From assembly GCA_934463455.1 (NCBI GenBank), contig CAKSJU010000070.1, positions 1 through 11,700 of the forward strand: a DNA stretch of 11,700 nucleotides, written 5' to 3'. The position numbers and the translations under genes were made by a program. The notes under the pieces were generated by a model. The model saw only the letters and a program-made list of their open reading frames with translations. It searched no databases and was not told where the DNA came from. Source of the stretch: an uncultured Clostridia bacterium (GTDB lineage Bacteria; Bacillota; Clostridia; UBA1381). This document shows, piece after piece, positions 6,190 to 11,700 of the stretch (its first letter is position 1; each line of letters opens with the position of its first letter).

Positions 6190-7086
6190 TTAAATGCCTA
6201 TTTTATTTTCTCTGGCATAAAAGAATAAGTATTGCTGCGCAAAACCGCCGAGCTCTCCGAAATGAGCTTTTGCATATTCGGAAAGTGTCTTTATTCCTTG
6301 CGGATTGCCGCCGAAATAGCAGTATTCCATTATACGCTTCATCCAGACATCGATGGGGAAACAATCATATTTCCTAAGTCCGAAAAGAAGTACGCAGTCG
6401 GCAACCTTATTTCCGACACCGTTTATTCTCATAAGAATATTTTTTGCTTCGGCAGAAGAAATTTCGCAAAGGTGTTCGGCTGTCATTTCAGGGTCGAAAA
6501 GAAATTTTTTTGCTGCGTCAAGTATGTATTTGTCACGAAATCCCGCTCTTATAACACTGAGGTCTTCCAAGCTGAGGGAGGCGGTTTTTTCGGGAGTCGG
6601 AAAAGCATAGTATGTATTTCCCATATAATTTATTTCCTCGCCGAAATTTTTGCAAAATAGCTCAACTATTTTTTTTATTCTGGGTATATTATTCGAAGCC
6701 GAAATTATAAAAGAAACAAGACATTCCCATAAATCCTGCCGCAGAAGTCTTATACCCAAGCCGTATTCAAAAGCTTCTTTCAGGTTTGAATCCGCTTTCA
6801 GCGATTTTCGTATTTCGGAATAGTTTCTGCCGAGATCAAAATAATCATACCAAATAGCTCTGAAATCTTTTTCATTTGTGTTAAAAAGAATTATTTTATC
6901 TTCCGTCTGCGATATTTTCAGTGCTTTTTTTGCGGCAACGCCGATATAGCTGCCGTCCTCCATGCAATTCCAGCGGAAGCACTGACCGCATTCAAAAATA
7001 TCCGACAATTTAAAATCGTTAATGTTTTCCAATATCAAATTGTTATTTTCCTGCCTTATATTCATAACACAAGTACAACCTGTCAT
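6190..7086 (-). CDS. ogg: 8-oxoguanine DNA glycosylase/AP lyase, Ogg1 type
   Basis: Base-excision repair enzyme expected to remove 8-oxoguanine opposite cytosine and nick the abasic site. 298 residues. Seen: N-terminal Ogg motif ECGQCFRW (32-39); SASNNIPRI (129-137), matching the asparagine-rich helix of OGG1; helix-hairpin-helix INGVGNKVADCVLLFGL (221-237) with catalytic Lys227; and PIDVW (244-248) with catalytic Asp246. GFRDKY (182-187) and the Gln pair at 284-285 also fit the Ogg1 branch rather than AlkA, Nth or MutY, and there is no iron-sulphur Cys set. Clostridial Ogg1 homologues are known. The start is uncertain: ATG 7086 lacks a ribosome binding site, ATG 7065 (residue 8) gives an N-terminus closer to the family, and its nearest AGG is far away. 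First gene of the ogg, zinc-ribbon, fba cluster. Confidence 0.9.
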   Translation of the reverse strand: MTGCTCVMNIRQENNNLILENINDFKLSDIFECGQCFRWNCMEDGSYIGVAAKKALKISQTEDKIILFNTNEKDFRAIWYDYFDLGRNYSEIRKSLKADSNLKEAFEYGLGIRLLRQDLWECLVSFIISASNNIPRIKKIVELFCKNFGEEINYMGNTYYAFPTPEKTASLSLEDLSVIRAGFRDKYILDAAKKFLFDPEMTAEHLCEISSAEAKNILMRINGVGNKVADCVLLFGLRKYDCFPIDVWMKRIMEYCYFGGNPQGIKTLSEYAKAHFGELGGFAQQYLFFYARENKIGI

Positions 7087-7156
7087 TTTTTTATAGGAAA
7101 AATAAAATTATCCGAGCCGCGCAATAAAGCGGCACAGAATTCAATCCCATAAAATT

Positions 7157-7185
7157 ATTATACCACATTAATTCGTCTATATCAA
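7157..7185 (-). promoter_or_regulatory. Sigma-A promoter of ogg
   Basis: On the minus strand -35 TTGATA (7185-7180), a 17-base spacer, and perfect -10 TATAAT (7162-7157) with an extended-10 TGG immediately before it. It leaves a leader of roughly 65-85 bases before ogg, depending on the start used. Confidence 0.82.
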
Positions 7186-7213
7186 CAAAAAAATAAAAAA
7201 TTTGTAAAAATCG

Positions 7214-7243
7214 TAGACTTAAAAGGCATGTTTGTGATATACT
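7214..7243 (+). promoter_or_regulatory. Promoter of the M18 aminopeptidase gene
   Basis: -10 TATACT (7238-7243) with an extended-10 TGA (7235-7237). The -35 candidate is TAGACT (7214-7219) at 18 bases. It is divergent from the ogg promoter and ends 31 bases before the aminopeptidase start codon. Confidence 0.6.
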
Positions 7244-7274
7244 ATATACATATTTGTGAAAGGATTGACGAAAA

Positions 7275-8678
7275 ATGACAGATAAAGAATTTTACGAAAA
7301 AATAACATATAAGCCGAAGTGTGTATATGACGAGTTAAATTCAGATGAAACAAAACAGATGATTGACTTGTGCGAAAAATACAAAAGCTTTTTGGACGCG
7401 GGAAAAACCGAAAGGGAATGTGTTAAAGAAGCGGAAAAAGCAGCCTTGGAAAACGGTTTTTGTAAAATAGAGGATTTGGATTCTCTTAAGCCGGGCGACA
7501 GGGTATATACAATTAACCGCGGTAAAAATATTATGCTTTGCGTTATTGGTGAAGAAAAGCTTGAAAAGGGGCTTAACATTGTGGGCGCGCATATAGATTC
7601 GCCAAGATTGGATTTGAAACAAAATCCGCTTTTTGAAAGCTGCGGTCAGGCACTTTTAAAAACGCATTATTACGGCGGAATAAAAAAATATCAATGGACT
7701 GCAATGCCGCTTGCACTTCACGGGGTTGTAATAACCAAAAGCGGTGAAAAAATTGACGTTTCAATCGGCGAGAAGGATACCGACCCTGTATTTTGTGTGA
7801 CAGACCTTTTGCCGCATTTGGCAAAGGATCAAATGTCGAAAAAGCTTTCCGAGGGTATTGAGGGAGAAGCACTTAACATTCTTGTGGGCGGCATACCGGT
7901 ATCGGAGGATGTATCGGATAAAGTAAAGATGAAAATATTAAGTATTTTAAATACCTTGTACGGCATTTGCGAAAAGGATTTTGTCAGCGCGGAATTGGAA
8001 GCCGTTCCGGCATTTAAAGCACGTAATGTAGGCTTCGACGAAAGCTTTGTCGGTGCTTACGGGCAGGATGACCGAGTATGTGCGTTTACCGCGCTTGAAA
8101 GCATATTGAATACCGACAAGCCGCAAAAAACCGCGGTATGCCTTTTGGTTGACAAGGAAGAGATAGGCTCGGTTGGAAATACCGGTATGCTGTCGTCGTT
8201 TTTTGAAATGACGGTTGCCGAAATGCTGGAAAAACAAAACGGAACATTTTCAATGACCTTATTTAATAAAGCCATAAGAAATTCCGCATGCCTTTCGTCA
8301 GATGTGGGCGCGGCTGTAGACCCGAATTATGAGCAGGTGTCGGAAAAGAACAATGCTGCTTTTGCGGGACACGGTATGGTGCTTATGAAATATACCGGAG
8401 CAAGAGGAAAATCCGGGGCAAGCGACGCTTCGGCTGAATTTGTGGCAGAGGTTGCAAGAATATTCGATTCGGAAAATGTAATCTGGCAGACCAGCGAGCT
8501 GGGCAAGGTTGACCAGGGAGGCGGCGGAACAATCGCAATGTATATAGCTAATCTGAATATGGACGTTATAGATTGCGGAGTACCGGTTTTGAGCATGCAC
8601 TCTCCGTTTGAAGTAACTGCAAAAAGCGATATTTATATGGCATATAAATCTTATTTGGCATTTTATAAAAACAGATAA
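7275..8678 (+). CDS. apeA: M18-family zinc aminopeptidase
   Basis: Cytosolic metallo-aminopeptidase that releases N-terminal residues from peptides, expected to form a large TET-like oligomer with a two-zinc site. 467 residues, full length for the bacterial aminopeptidase-1 branch of M18. Visible metal and catalytic positions: AHIDSPRLD (105-113) with zinc His106 and Asp108, GQDDR (263-267) with bridging Asp265, DKEEIGS (293-299) with catalytic Glu295 and zinc Glu296, SSDVGAAVDP (341-350) with Asp343, and SMHSPFE (440-446) with zinc His442. All are intact. An AAAGGA ribosome binding site lies about 11 bases before the ATG, with an extended -10 promoter upstream. It appears monocistronic: the following 347 bases hold only inverted repeats. 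No clean U-tailed terminator follows directly. Confidence 0.95.
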   Translation: MTDKEFYEKITYKPKCVYDELNSDETKQMIDLCEKYKSFLDAGKTERECVKEAEKAALENGFCKIEDLDSLKPGDRVYTINRGKNIMLCVIGEEKLEKGLNIVGAHIDSPRLDLKQNPLFESCGQALLKTHYYGGIKKYQWTAMPLALHGVVITKSGEKIDVSIGEKDTDPVFCVTDLLPHLAKDQMSKKLSEGIEGEALNILVGGIPVSEDVSDKVKMKILSILNTLYGICEKDFVSAELEAVPAFKARNVGFDESFVGAYGQDDRVCAFTALESILNTDKPQKTAVCLLVDKEEIGSVGNTGMLSSFFEMTVAEMLEKQNGTFSMTLFNKAIRNSACLSSDVGAAVDPNYEQVSEKNNAAFAGHGMVLMKYTGARGKSGASDASAEFVAEVARIFDSENVIWQTSELGKVDQGGGGTIAMYIANLNMDVIDCGVPVLSMHSPFEVTAKSDIYMAYKSYLAFYKNR

Positions 8679-8692
8679 AAAATAAATGAAAA

Positions 8693-8716
8693 AATTCTGT
8701 CTGATAAGGCAGAATT
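8693..8716 (+). repeat. Stem-loop after apeA
   Basis: AATTCTGTC (8693-8701) pairs with GGCAGAATT (8708-8716), one position being a G-U wobble on the plus-strand RNA, with loop TGATAA. It starts 14 bases after the apeA stop. There is no U-tract after it, so it is a poor terminator but could protect the mRNA 3' end. Confidence 0.5.
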
Positions 8717-8740
8717 GCCGCGGCATACGGATTGTTTTAA

Positions 8741-8776
8741 CAGTTAATTGTGAAACTGCGGTTTCACAATTAACTG
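8741..8776. repeat. Palindromic unit 1, perfect 16-bp arms
   Basis: CAGTTAATTGTGAAAC, loop TGCG, then the exact reverse complement. As RNA this is C(UGCG)G, a UNCG-class extra-stable tetraloop. It is the longest perfect palindrome in the window. Confidence 0.9.
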
Positions 8777-8790
8777 ATTTGTAAAATAGC

Positions 8791-8818
8791 TAATTGTAAA
8801 ACTAAAGTTTCACAATTA
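8791..8818. repeat. Palindromic unit 2
   Basis: TAATTGTAAAAC, loop TAAA, GTTTCACAATTA. One mismatch (A-C) on the plus strand becomes a G-U wobble on minus-strand RNA. The sequence is intermediate between units 1 and 3. Confidence 0.85.
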
Positions 8819-8831
8819 AAACGCTTGAGTA

Positions 8832-8885
8832 GAAATAAAAAGTTCCATCTGATTTAATAAATTTTAAGTTGAAACTTTTTATTTC
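8832..8885. repeat. Inverted repeat with 13-bp arms and 28-base loop
   Basis: GAAATAAAAAGTT (8832-8844) and AACTTTTTATTTC (8873-8885) are exact reverse complements. The AT-rich loop contains a smaller palindrome around AATTTATTAAAT (on the complementary strand). It is unrelated in sequence to units 1-3. Confidence 0.75.
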
Positions 8886-8889
8886 AGCC

Positions 8890-8916
8890 AAAAATGACGC
8901 ACATGTCGTCATTTTT
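8890..8916. terminator. Terminator-like hairpin
   Basis: AAAAATGACG, loop CACATGT, CGTCATTTTT. The stem has a short GC-containing core with A5 before and T5 after, so it could act as a weak terminator in either direction. It lies 211 bases after apeA and 109 bases before feoA, and may belong to the repeat element rather than to either gene. Confidence 0.4.
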
Positions 8917-8928
8917 GATTGCGAATCA

Positions 8929-8942
8929 AGGGTTAGCACCCT
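8929..8942. repeat. Short hairpin AGGGT-TAGC-ACCCT
   Basis: Five-bp perfect stem with a 4-base loop in the GC-richer middle part of the cluster, directly followed by CGATACTCCCC. On its own it is short enough to be chance. Confidence 0.35.
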
Positions 8943-8966
8943 CGATACTCCCCACAAAAGCAGTTA

Positions 8967-8996
8967 TTAATTGTAAAATTCACATTTTACAATTAA
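8967..8996. repeat. Palindromic unit 3, perfect 13-bp arms, in the feoA leader
   Basis: TTAATTGTAAAAT, loop TCAC, exact reverse complement. It ends 17 bases before the feoA ribosome binding site, so it will lie in the feoA 5' leader or over its promoter. It differs from unit 1 by paired changes that keep the helix. Confidence 0.88.
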
Positions 8997-9025
8997 CTAG
9001 ATTTGTAAAATTGAAGGAGATAAAA

Positions 9026-9247
9026 ATGATATTGCGCAACGGAGCGATAGGAAAAAGTTACATAGTTAAAGAACTGAATTTGCCGAAAGAGGCAGAAAGA
9101 CGGTTGGAAATATTGGGAATGACCGAAAACACAAGTATTGATGTTGTTAATAAGAAAAAATCGGGAAGTATGATAATAAGGATAAGAGGTACAAGATTTG
9201 CAATAGGCAGAGGATTTTCCGAAAAGATAACGGTGACGGAGGAGTGA
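9026..9247 (+). CDS. feoA: FeoA, ferrous iron transport accessory protein
   Basis: Small cytosolic SH3-like protein of 73 residues, the usual FeoA size, which works with FeoB in Fe(II) uptake. The sequence shows the FeoA pattern: GAIGKSYIVKEL near the start, RRLEILGMT (25-33), then IDVVNKKKSGSMIIRIRG and TRFAIGRGFSEKITV. The start at 9026 is chosen over an upstream in-frame ATG at 8894 because AAGGAG (9014-9019) lies 6 bases before it and FeoA homology begins there; the upstream extension would run through the palindromic unit 3. FeoB follows after 6 bases, so the two are certainly one operon. Iron-dependent control is expected, but no recognisable Fur or DtxR box was found in the leader. Confidence 0.93.
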   Translation: MILRNGAIGKSYIVKELNLPKEAERRLEILGMTENTSIDVVNKKKSGSMIIRIRGTRFAIGRGFSEKITVTEE

Positions 9248-9253
9248 AAATAA

Positions 9254-11287
9254 ATGGATGAATTACATGTTGCTTTTGTCGGTAATCCAAACTGCGGAAA
9301 AACCACCCTTTTCAATGCTTATACCGGAGCAAAACTGAAAGTGGCGAATTGGCCGGGTGTTACGGTTGAAAAAAAAGAAGGACATATGCAATTTCATGAA
9401 AGCAGATACAAGCTTGTGGATTTGCCCGGAACATATTCTCTTACTTCATATACCATGGAGGAAAAGCTTACAAGACAGTATATTTTCGATGATGATGTCG
9501 ATGTTATCATAGATGTTGCGGACGCGTCTTCTCTTGAGAGAAATTTGTATCTTACAATTCAACTCATAGAATTGGGCAAACCTGTAGTTCTTGCTCTTAA
9601 TATGATGGATATTGTTGAAGAGAGGGGCATGGAAATCGATATGCACCGATTACCCGAAATGCTCGGTATTCCTGTAGTGCCGGTATCGGCAAGGAAGAGG
9701 ACAGGGCTTGAAGTTTTGATGCACGCGGTTGCTCACCACAAGGATACTCCCGCACATGGTTTTGAACATCATCACAGCAGCGGAAAACACATACATAAGC
9801 ATCACGATGAATATGTAATGGTATATTCGGATGAAATGGAGGATAAAATTGATATCGTTTCCGAACGTCTTAAGGAAAGTTATCCGGAAATAAAAAATTG
9901 CCGTTGGCATGCGATAAAAATTATGGAGCAGGATGATGAAATATGCCAAAAATATCCTATCCGAACAGATGATATATTTGATAAAAACTATGAAGCCGAA
10001 TTTATTAATCAAAGGTATGATTTTATTGATGAAATAATGAAAGAGGTTATGGTTAATAAGGAAGAAAAAAGCTTGTTTACCGATAAGATAGATGCGGTCG
10101 TAACTCACAGAATATGGGGCGTACCGGTATTTTTACTTATAATGGCGGCGGTATTTTTCCTCACTTTTACAGTAGGGGATTGGCTTAAAGGATACTTTGA
10201 AACGGCACTCGGATTTTTTTCCGAAACATGTGAAAACGCATTATCGGCAATGGGTGCCGGAGCAGTGCTGAAGTCGTTGATTGTAGATGGAATAATTGCC
10301 GGAGTGGGCGGAATATTGACTTTTTTACCGAACATATTTATATTGTTTCTTGCATTGGCATTTCTTGAAGACAGCGGTTATATGTCCAGGGTGGCATATG
10401 TTATGGACGGAATTATGGGAAAAATCGGTCTTTCGGGAAGAGCGTTTATTCCTATGCTGCTCGGTTTTGGCTGCACTGTCCCGGCTGTAATGGCTTCGCG
10501 GGCGTTGGAAGATCCGAGAGATAAAATCAGGACAATACTTGTAACTCCGTTTATGTCGTGCAGTGCAAGATTGCCGATATATGTCTTGCTATCCCAAATG
10601 TTTTTCGGAAAATATGCAATGATAGCCGCTTATTCGATGTATGTCGGCGGTGTTGCAATTGCAATTTTAATTGCGCTTATTATTGAAAAGTTTTCGAAAG
10701 ATAAGCAGATACATACACTTCTTATCGAGCTTCCGGAATATAAAACTCCGAATGCGCGTACAATAGCGATATATGTTTGGGATAAAGTGAAAGATTATCT
10801 TACGAAAGCGGGAACAACTATCTTTGTTGCGTCAATTATGCTTTGGTGTTTGCTTAACTTCAATATGCACGGAATGACAACGGATATGTCGAAAAGCTTT
10901 GCGGCATCAATCGGGAGATTTATATCGCCTGTGCTGGCAACTGCGGGATTGGGAAGCTGGCAGCTTTCGGTTGCGCTTATTTCGGGTATTGCGGCAAAGG
11001 AAGTGGTTGTATCGAGTCTTTCGGTACTTTACGGAATTGCAAATGTATCCTCTCAGGAAGGAATGACCTCACTTGCAGCACTTTTGGGAGAGAGCGGATT
11101 TAACGCAGTAAATGCTTATTCGATGATGCTATTCTGCCTTTTGTATATTCCATGTATTGCATCAATTGCTACAATCAGACGTGAGACTGCTTCAACAAAA
11201 CAGACAATTATGTCAATTGTACTTAATTTGGGTACGGCATGGGTTGTAAGTACAATTTTTTACCAGATTTTCTCAAGGATCTTTTAA
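9254..11287 (+). CDS. feoB: FeoB, ferrous iron transporter with GTPase domain
   Basis: Membrane Fe(II) transporter with an N-terminal G domain, 677 residues. G motifs: G1 GNPNCGKTT (10-18), G3 DLPG (56-59), G4 NMMD (116-119), G5 SAR (145-147). After the helical spacer domain (about 185-275) come hydrophobic segments from about 290 to the C-terminus, with the Gate features GFGCTVPA (404-411), SCSARLPI (435-442), AKEVVVSS (581-588) and YIPCIAS (631-637). The conserved cysteines 407, 436 and 634 are present. Odd: a histidine-rich stretch at 157-184 with eleven His, directly after the G domain and facing the cytosol. Its ribosome binding site GGAGGAG overlaps the end of feoA. The small FeoB-associated gene follows after 12 bases. 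Confidence 0.96.
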   Translation: MDELHVAFVGNPNCGKTTLFNAYTGAKLKVANWPGVTVEKKEGHMQFHESRYKLVDLPGTYSLTSYTMEEKLTRQYIFDDDVDVIIDVADASSLERNLYLTIQLIELGKPVVLALNMMDIVEERGMEIDMHRLPEMLGIPVVPVSARKRTGLEVLMHAVAHHKDTPAHGFEHHHSSGKHIHKHHDEYVMVYSDEMEDKIDIVSERLKESYPEIKNCRWHAIKIMEQDDEICQKYPIRTDDIFDKNYEAEFINQRYDFIDEIMKEVMVNKEEKSLFTDKIDAVVTHRIWGVPVFLLIMAAVFFLTFTVGDWLKGYFETALGFFSETCENALSAMGAGAVLKSLIVDGIIAGVGGILTFLPNIFILFLALAFLEDSGYMSRVAYVMDGIMGKIGLSGRAFIPMLLGFGCTVPAVMASRALEDPRDKIRTILVTPFMSCSARLPIYVLLSQMFFGKYAMIAAYSMYVGGVAIAILIALIIEKFSKDKQIHTLLIELPEYKTPNARTIAIYVWDKVKDYLTKAGTTIFVASIMLWCLLNFNMHGMTTDMSKSFAASIGRFISPVLATAGLGSWQLSVALISGIAAKEVVVSSLSVLYGIANVSSQEGMTSLAALLGESGFNAVNAYSMMLFCLLYIPCIASIATIRRETASTKQTIMSIVLNLGTAWVVSTIFYQIFSRIF

Positions 11288-11299
11288 CGGAGGACTGTT

Positions 11300-11443
11300 A
11301 TGGTTGCTGAAATTATAATAGGTACATTAATTGCCGCTTACAGTATATTTTTAATTGTGAGAAGAATAAAAAAGATAAAAAAAGGCGAATGGTGCGATTG
11401 CGATAATTGCTCCGGATGCGGAAAAAGAAAAGAGGATAAATAG
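11300..11443 (+). CDS. FeoB-associated Cys-rich membrane protein
   Basis: A 47-residue protein. Reading from ATG 11300: one N-terminal transmembrane helix (AEIIIGTLIAAYSIFLIV, 3-20), a basic stretch RRIKKIKK (21-28), then a cysteine cluster WCDCDNCSGCGK with C32, C34, C37 and C40. This matches the FeoB-associated Cys-rich family found after feoB in Firmicutes, thought to assist Fe(II) uptake in place of FeoC; its exact role is not established. The basic residues after the helix put the Cys cluster on the cytosolic side. GGAGG (11289-11293) lies 6 bases upstream, and the gene starts 12 bases after the feoB stop. Its stop codon is followed directly by the rbgA start codon. Confidence 0.9.
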   Translation: MVAEIIIGTLIAAYSIFLIVRRIKKIKKGEWCDCDNCSGCGKRKEDK

Positions 11444-11700
11444 ATGCAGCTGCAATGGTATCCGGGTCATATGGCTAAAACCCGAAGACTGATAGAAGAT
11501 AATTTAAAGCTTGTGGACGTGGTTGTGGAAATAACGGACGCAAGAATTCCGTTTTCGTCGAGAAATCCTTGCTTTGATGATATTCTCGGGAAGAAACCAC
11601 GGTTGGTTGTACTGAATAAGAGCGATTTGGCAGATAAAGCGGTAACAAAAATGTGGTTGGATTGGTATAAAAAAAATAACATTCGGGTTATCCCGATAAG
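11444..11700 (+). CDS. rbgA: Ribosome biogenesis GTPase RbgA/YlqF, 5' part
   Basis: First 85 residues of a circularly permuted GTPase that acts in late 50S subunit assembly in Firmicutes; the rest lies beyond the window. Seen: WYPGHMAKTRR (5-15), the typical RbgA start, DVVVEITDARIPFSSRNP (25-42), and LNKSDL (57-62), the G4 motif that comes first in this permuted family. Its ATG follows the TAG of the FeoB-associated gene with no gap, and the ribosome binding site AGAGGA (11431-11436) lies inside that gene, so translation is probably coupled. No terminator separates it from the iron operon. This links a ribosome-assembly GTPase to iron-responsive transcription unless it has an internal promoter, which I could not see. 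Confidence 0.93.
   Translation, partial: MQLQWYPGHMAKTRRLIEDNLKLVDVVVEITDARIPFSSRNPCFDDILGKKPRLVVLNKSDLADKAVTKMWLDWYKKNNIRVIPI

Larger units (their letters stand above)
8679..9025. repeat. Non-coding palindrome cluster between apeA and feoA
   Basis: This 347-base stretch has no credible gene. It holds seven inverted repeats, of which three (8741-8776, 8791-8818, 8967-8996) are versions of one unit, (T)TAATTGTRAAAY-N4-RTTTYACAATTA(A). A 22/23-base direct repeat, ACAATTAACT(A)GATTTGTAAAAT, occurs at 8766-8787 and 8989-9011, flanking the rest. The middle part (about 8832-8950) has a different character, with slightly higher GC and its own hairpins. The whole resembles a MITE-like or interspersed repeat insertion. 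No clear sigma-A promoter for feoA and no obvious Fur-type box were found. Confidence 0.75.

Noticed and set aside
7116..7133. GCCGC-N8-GCGGC hairpin in the ogg leader, considered as an attenuator or riboswitch part
   Set aside because: Only 5 bp, no U-tract directly after it, and no conserved riboswitch core recognised.
8894..9025. A 44-residue N-terminal extension of FeoA from ATG 8894
   Set aside because: No ribosome binding site; it runs through hairpins and palindromic unit 3, and FeoA homology begins at 9026 after a proper AAGGAG.
8679..9025. CRISPR array
   Set aside because: The repeats are three, unevenly spaced and long-palindromic with 4-base loops; there are no regular spacers and no cas genes.

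Overview
The window looks like chromosomal DNA of an anaerobic Gram-positive Firmicute, most likely a Clostridia or Ruminococcaceae-type gut commensal. Evidence: AT-rich intergenic DNA, strong GGAGG ribosome binding sites, sigma-A promoters (several with an extended -10), a secreted multidomain protein with discoidin, glycine-rich beta-helix and InlB-type repeat modules, a clostridial-type Ogg, an M18 aminopeptidase, and the FeoA-FeoB-FeoB-associated small Cys protein set. No rRNA, tRNA, CRISPR array or intact transposase was seen.

Layout. (1) 23-1208, minus strand: a two-gene operon of an XRE repressor and an ImmA/IrrE-like HExxH protease. The protease is unusual in having a transmembrane segment and a C-terminal Cys/His domain. 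The genes overlap by 11 bases and have a near-consensus promoter. (2) 1298-4550, plus strand: a TetR-family regulator followed 28 bases later by an 815-residue secreted protein. A perfect 10-bp inverted repeat overlaps the -10 box of the regulator and is the likely operator. (3) 4634-7086, minus strand: an Ogg-type DNA glycosylase, an unrecognised Cys-rich zinc-ribbon protein, and class II fructose-bisphosphate aldolase. This group shares a bidirectional terminator with group 2. (4) 7275-8678, plus strand: an M18 aminopeptidase, divergent from the glycosylase. (5) 8679-9025: a 347-base non-coding stretch with seven inverted repeats, including three related long palindromes that all have 4-base loops. 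(6) 9026-11700, plus strand: a tightly spaced ferrous-iron operon (feoA, feoB, a 47-residue FeoB-associated protein) running directly into the ribosome-assembly GTPase gene rbgA, which is cut by the window edge.

Most genes are housekeeping or common accessory genes. The parts most worth a second look are the membrane-tethered ImmA-like protease with its XRE partner, the TetR operator with its surface-protein operon, the palindrome cluster in front of feoA, and the histidine-rich insert of FeoB. All family assignments were made by eye from motifs and were not checked against a database.
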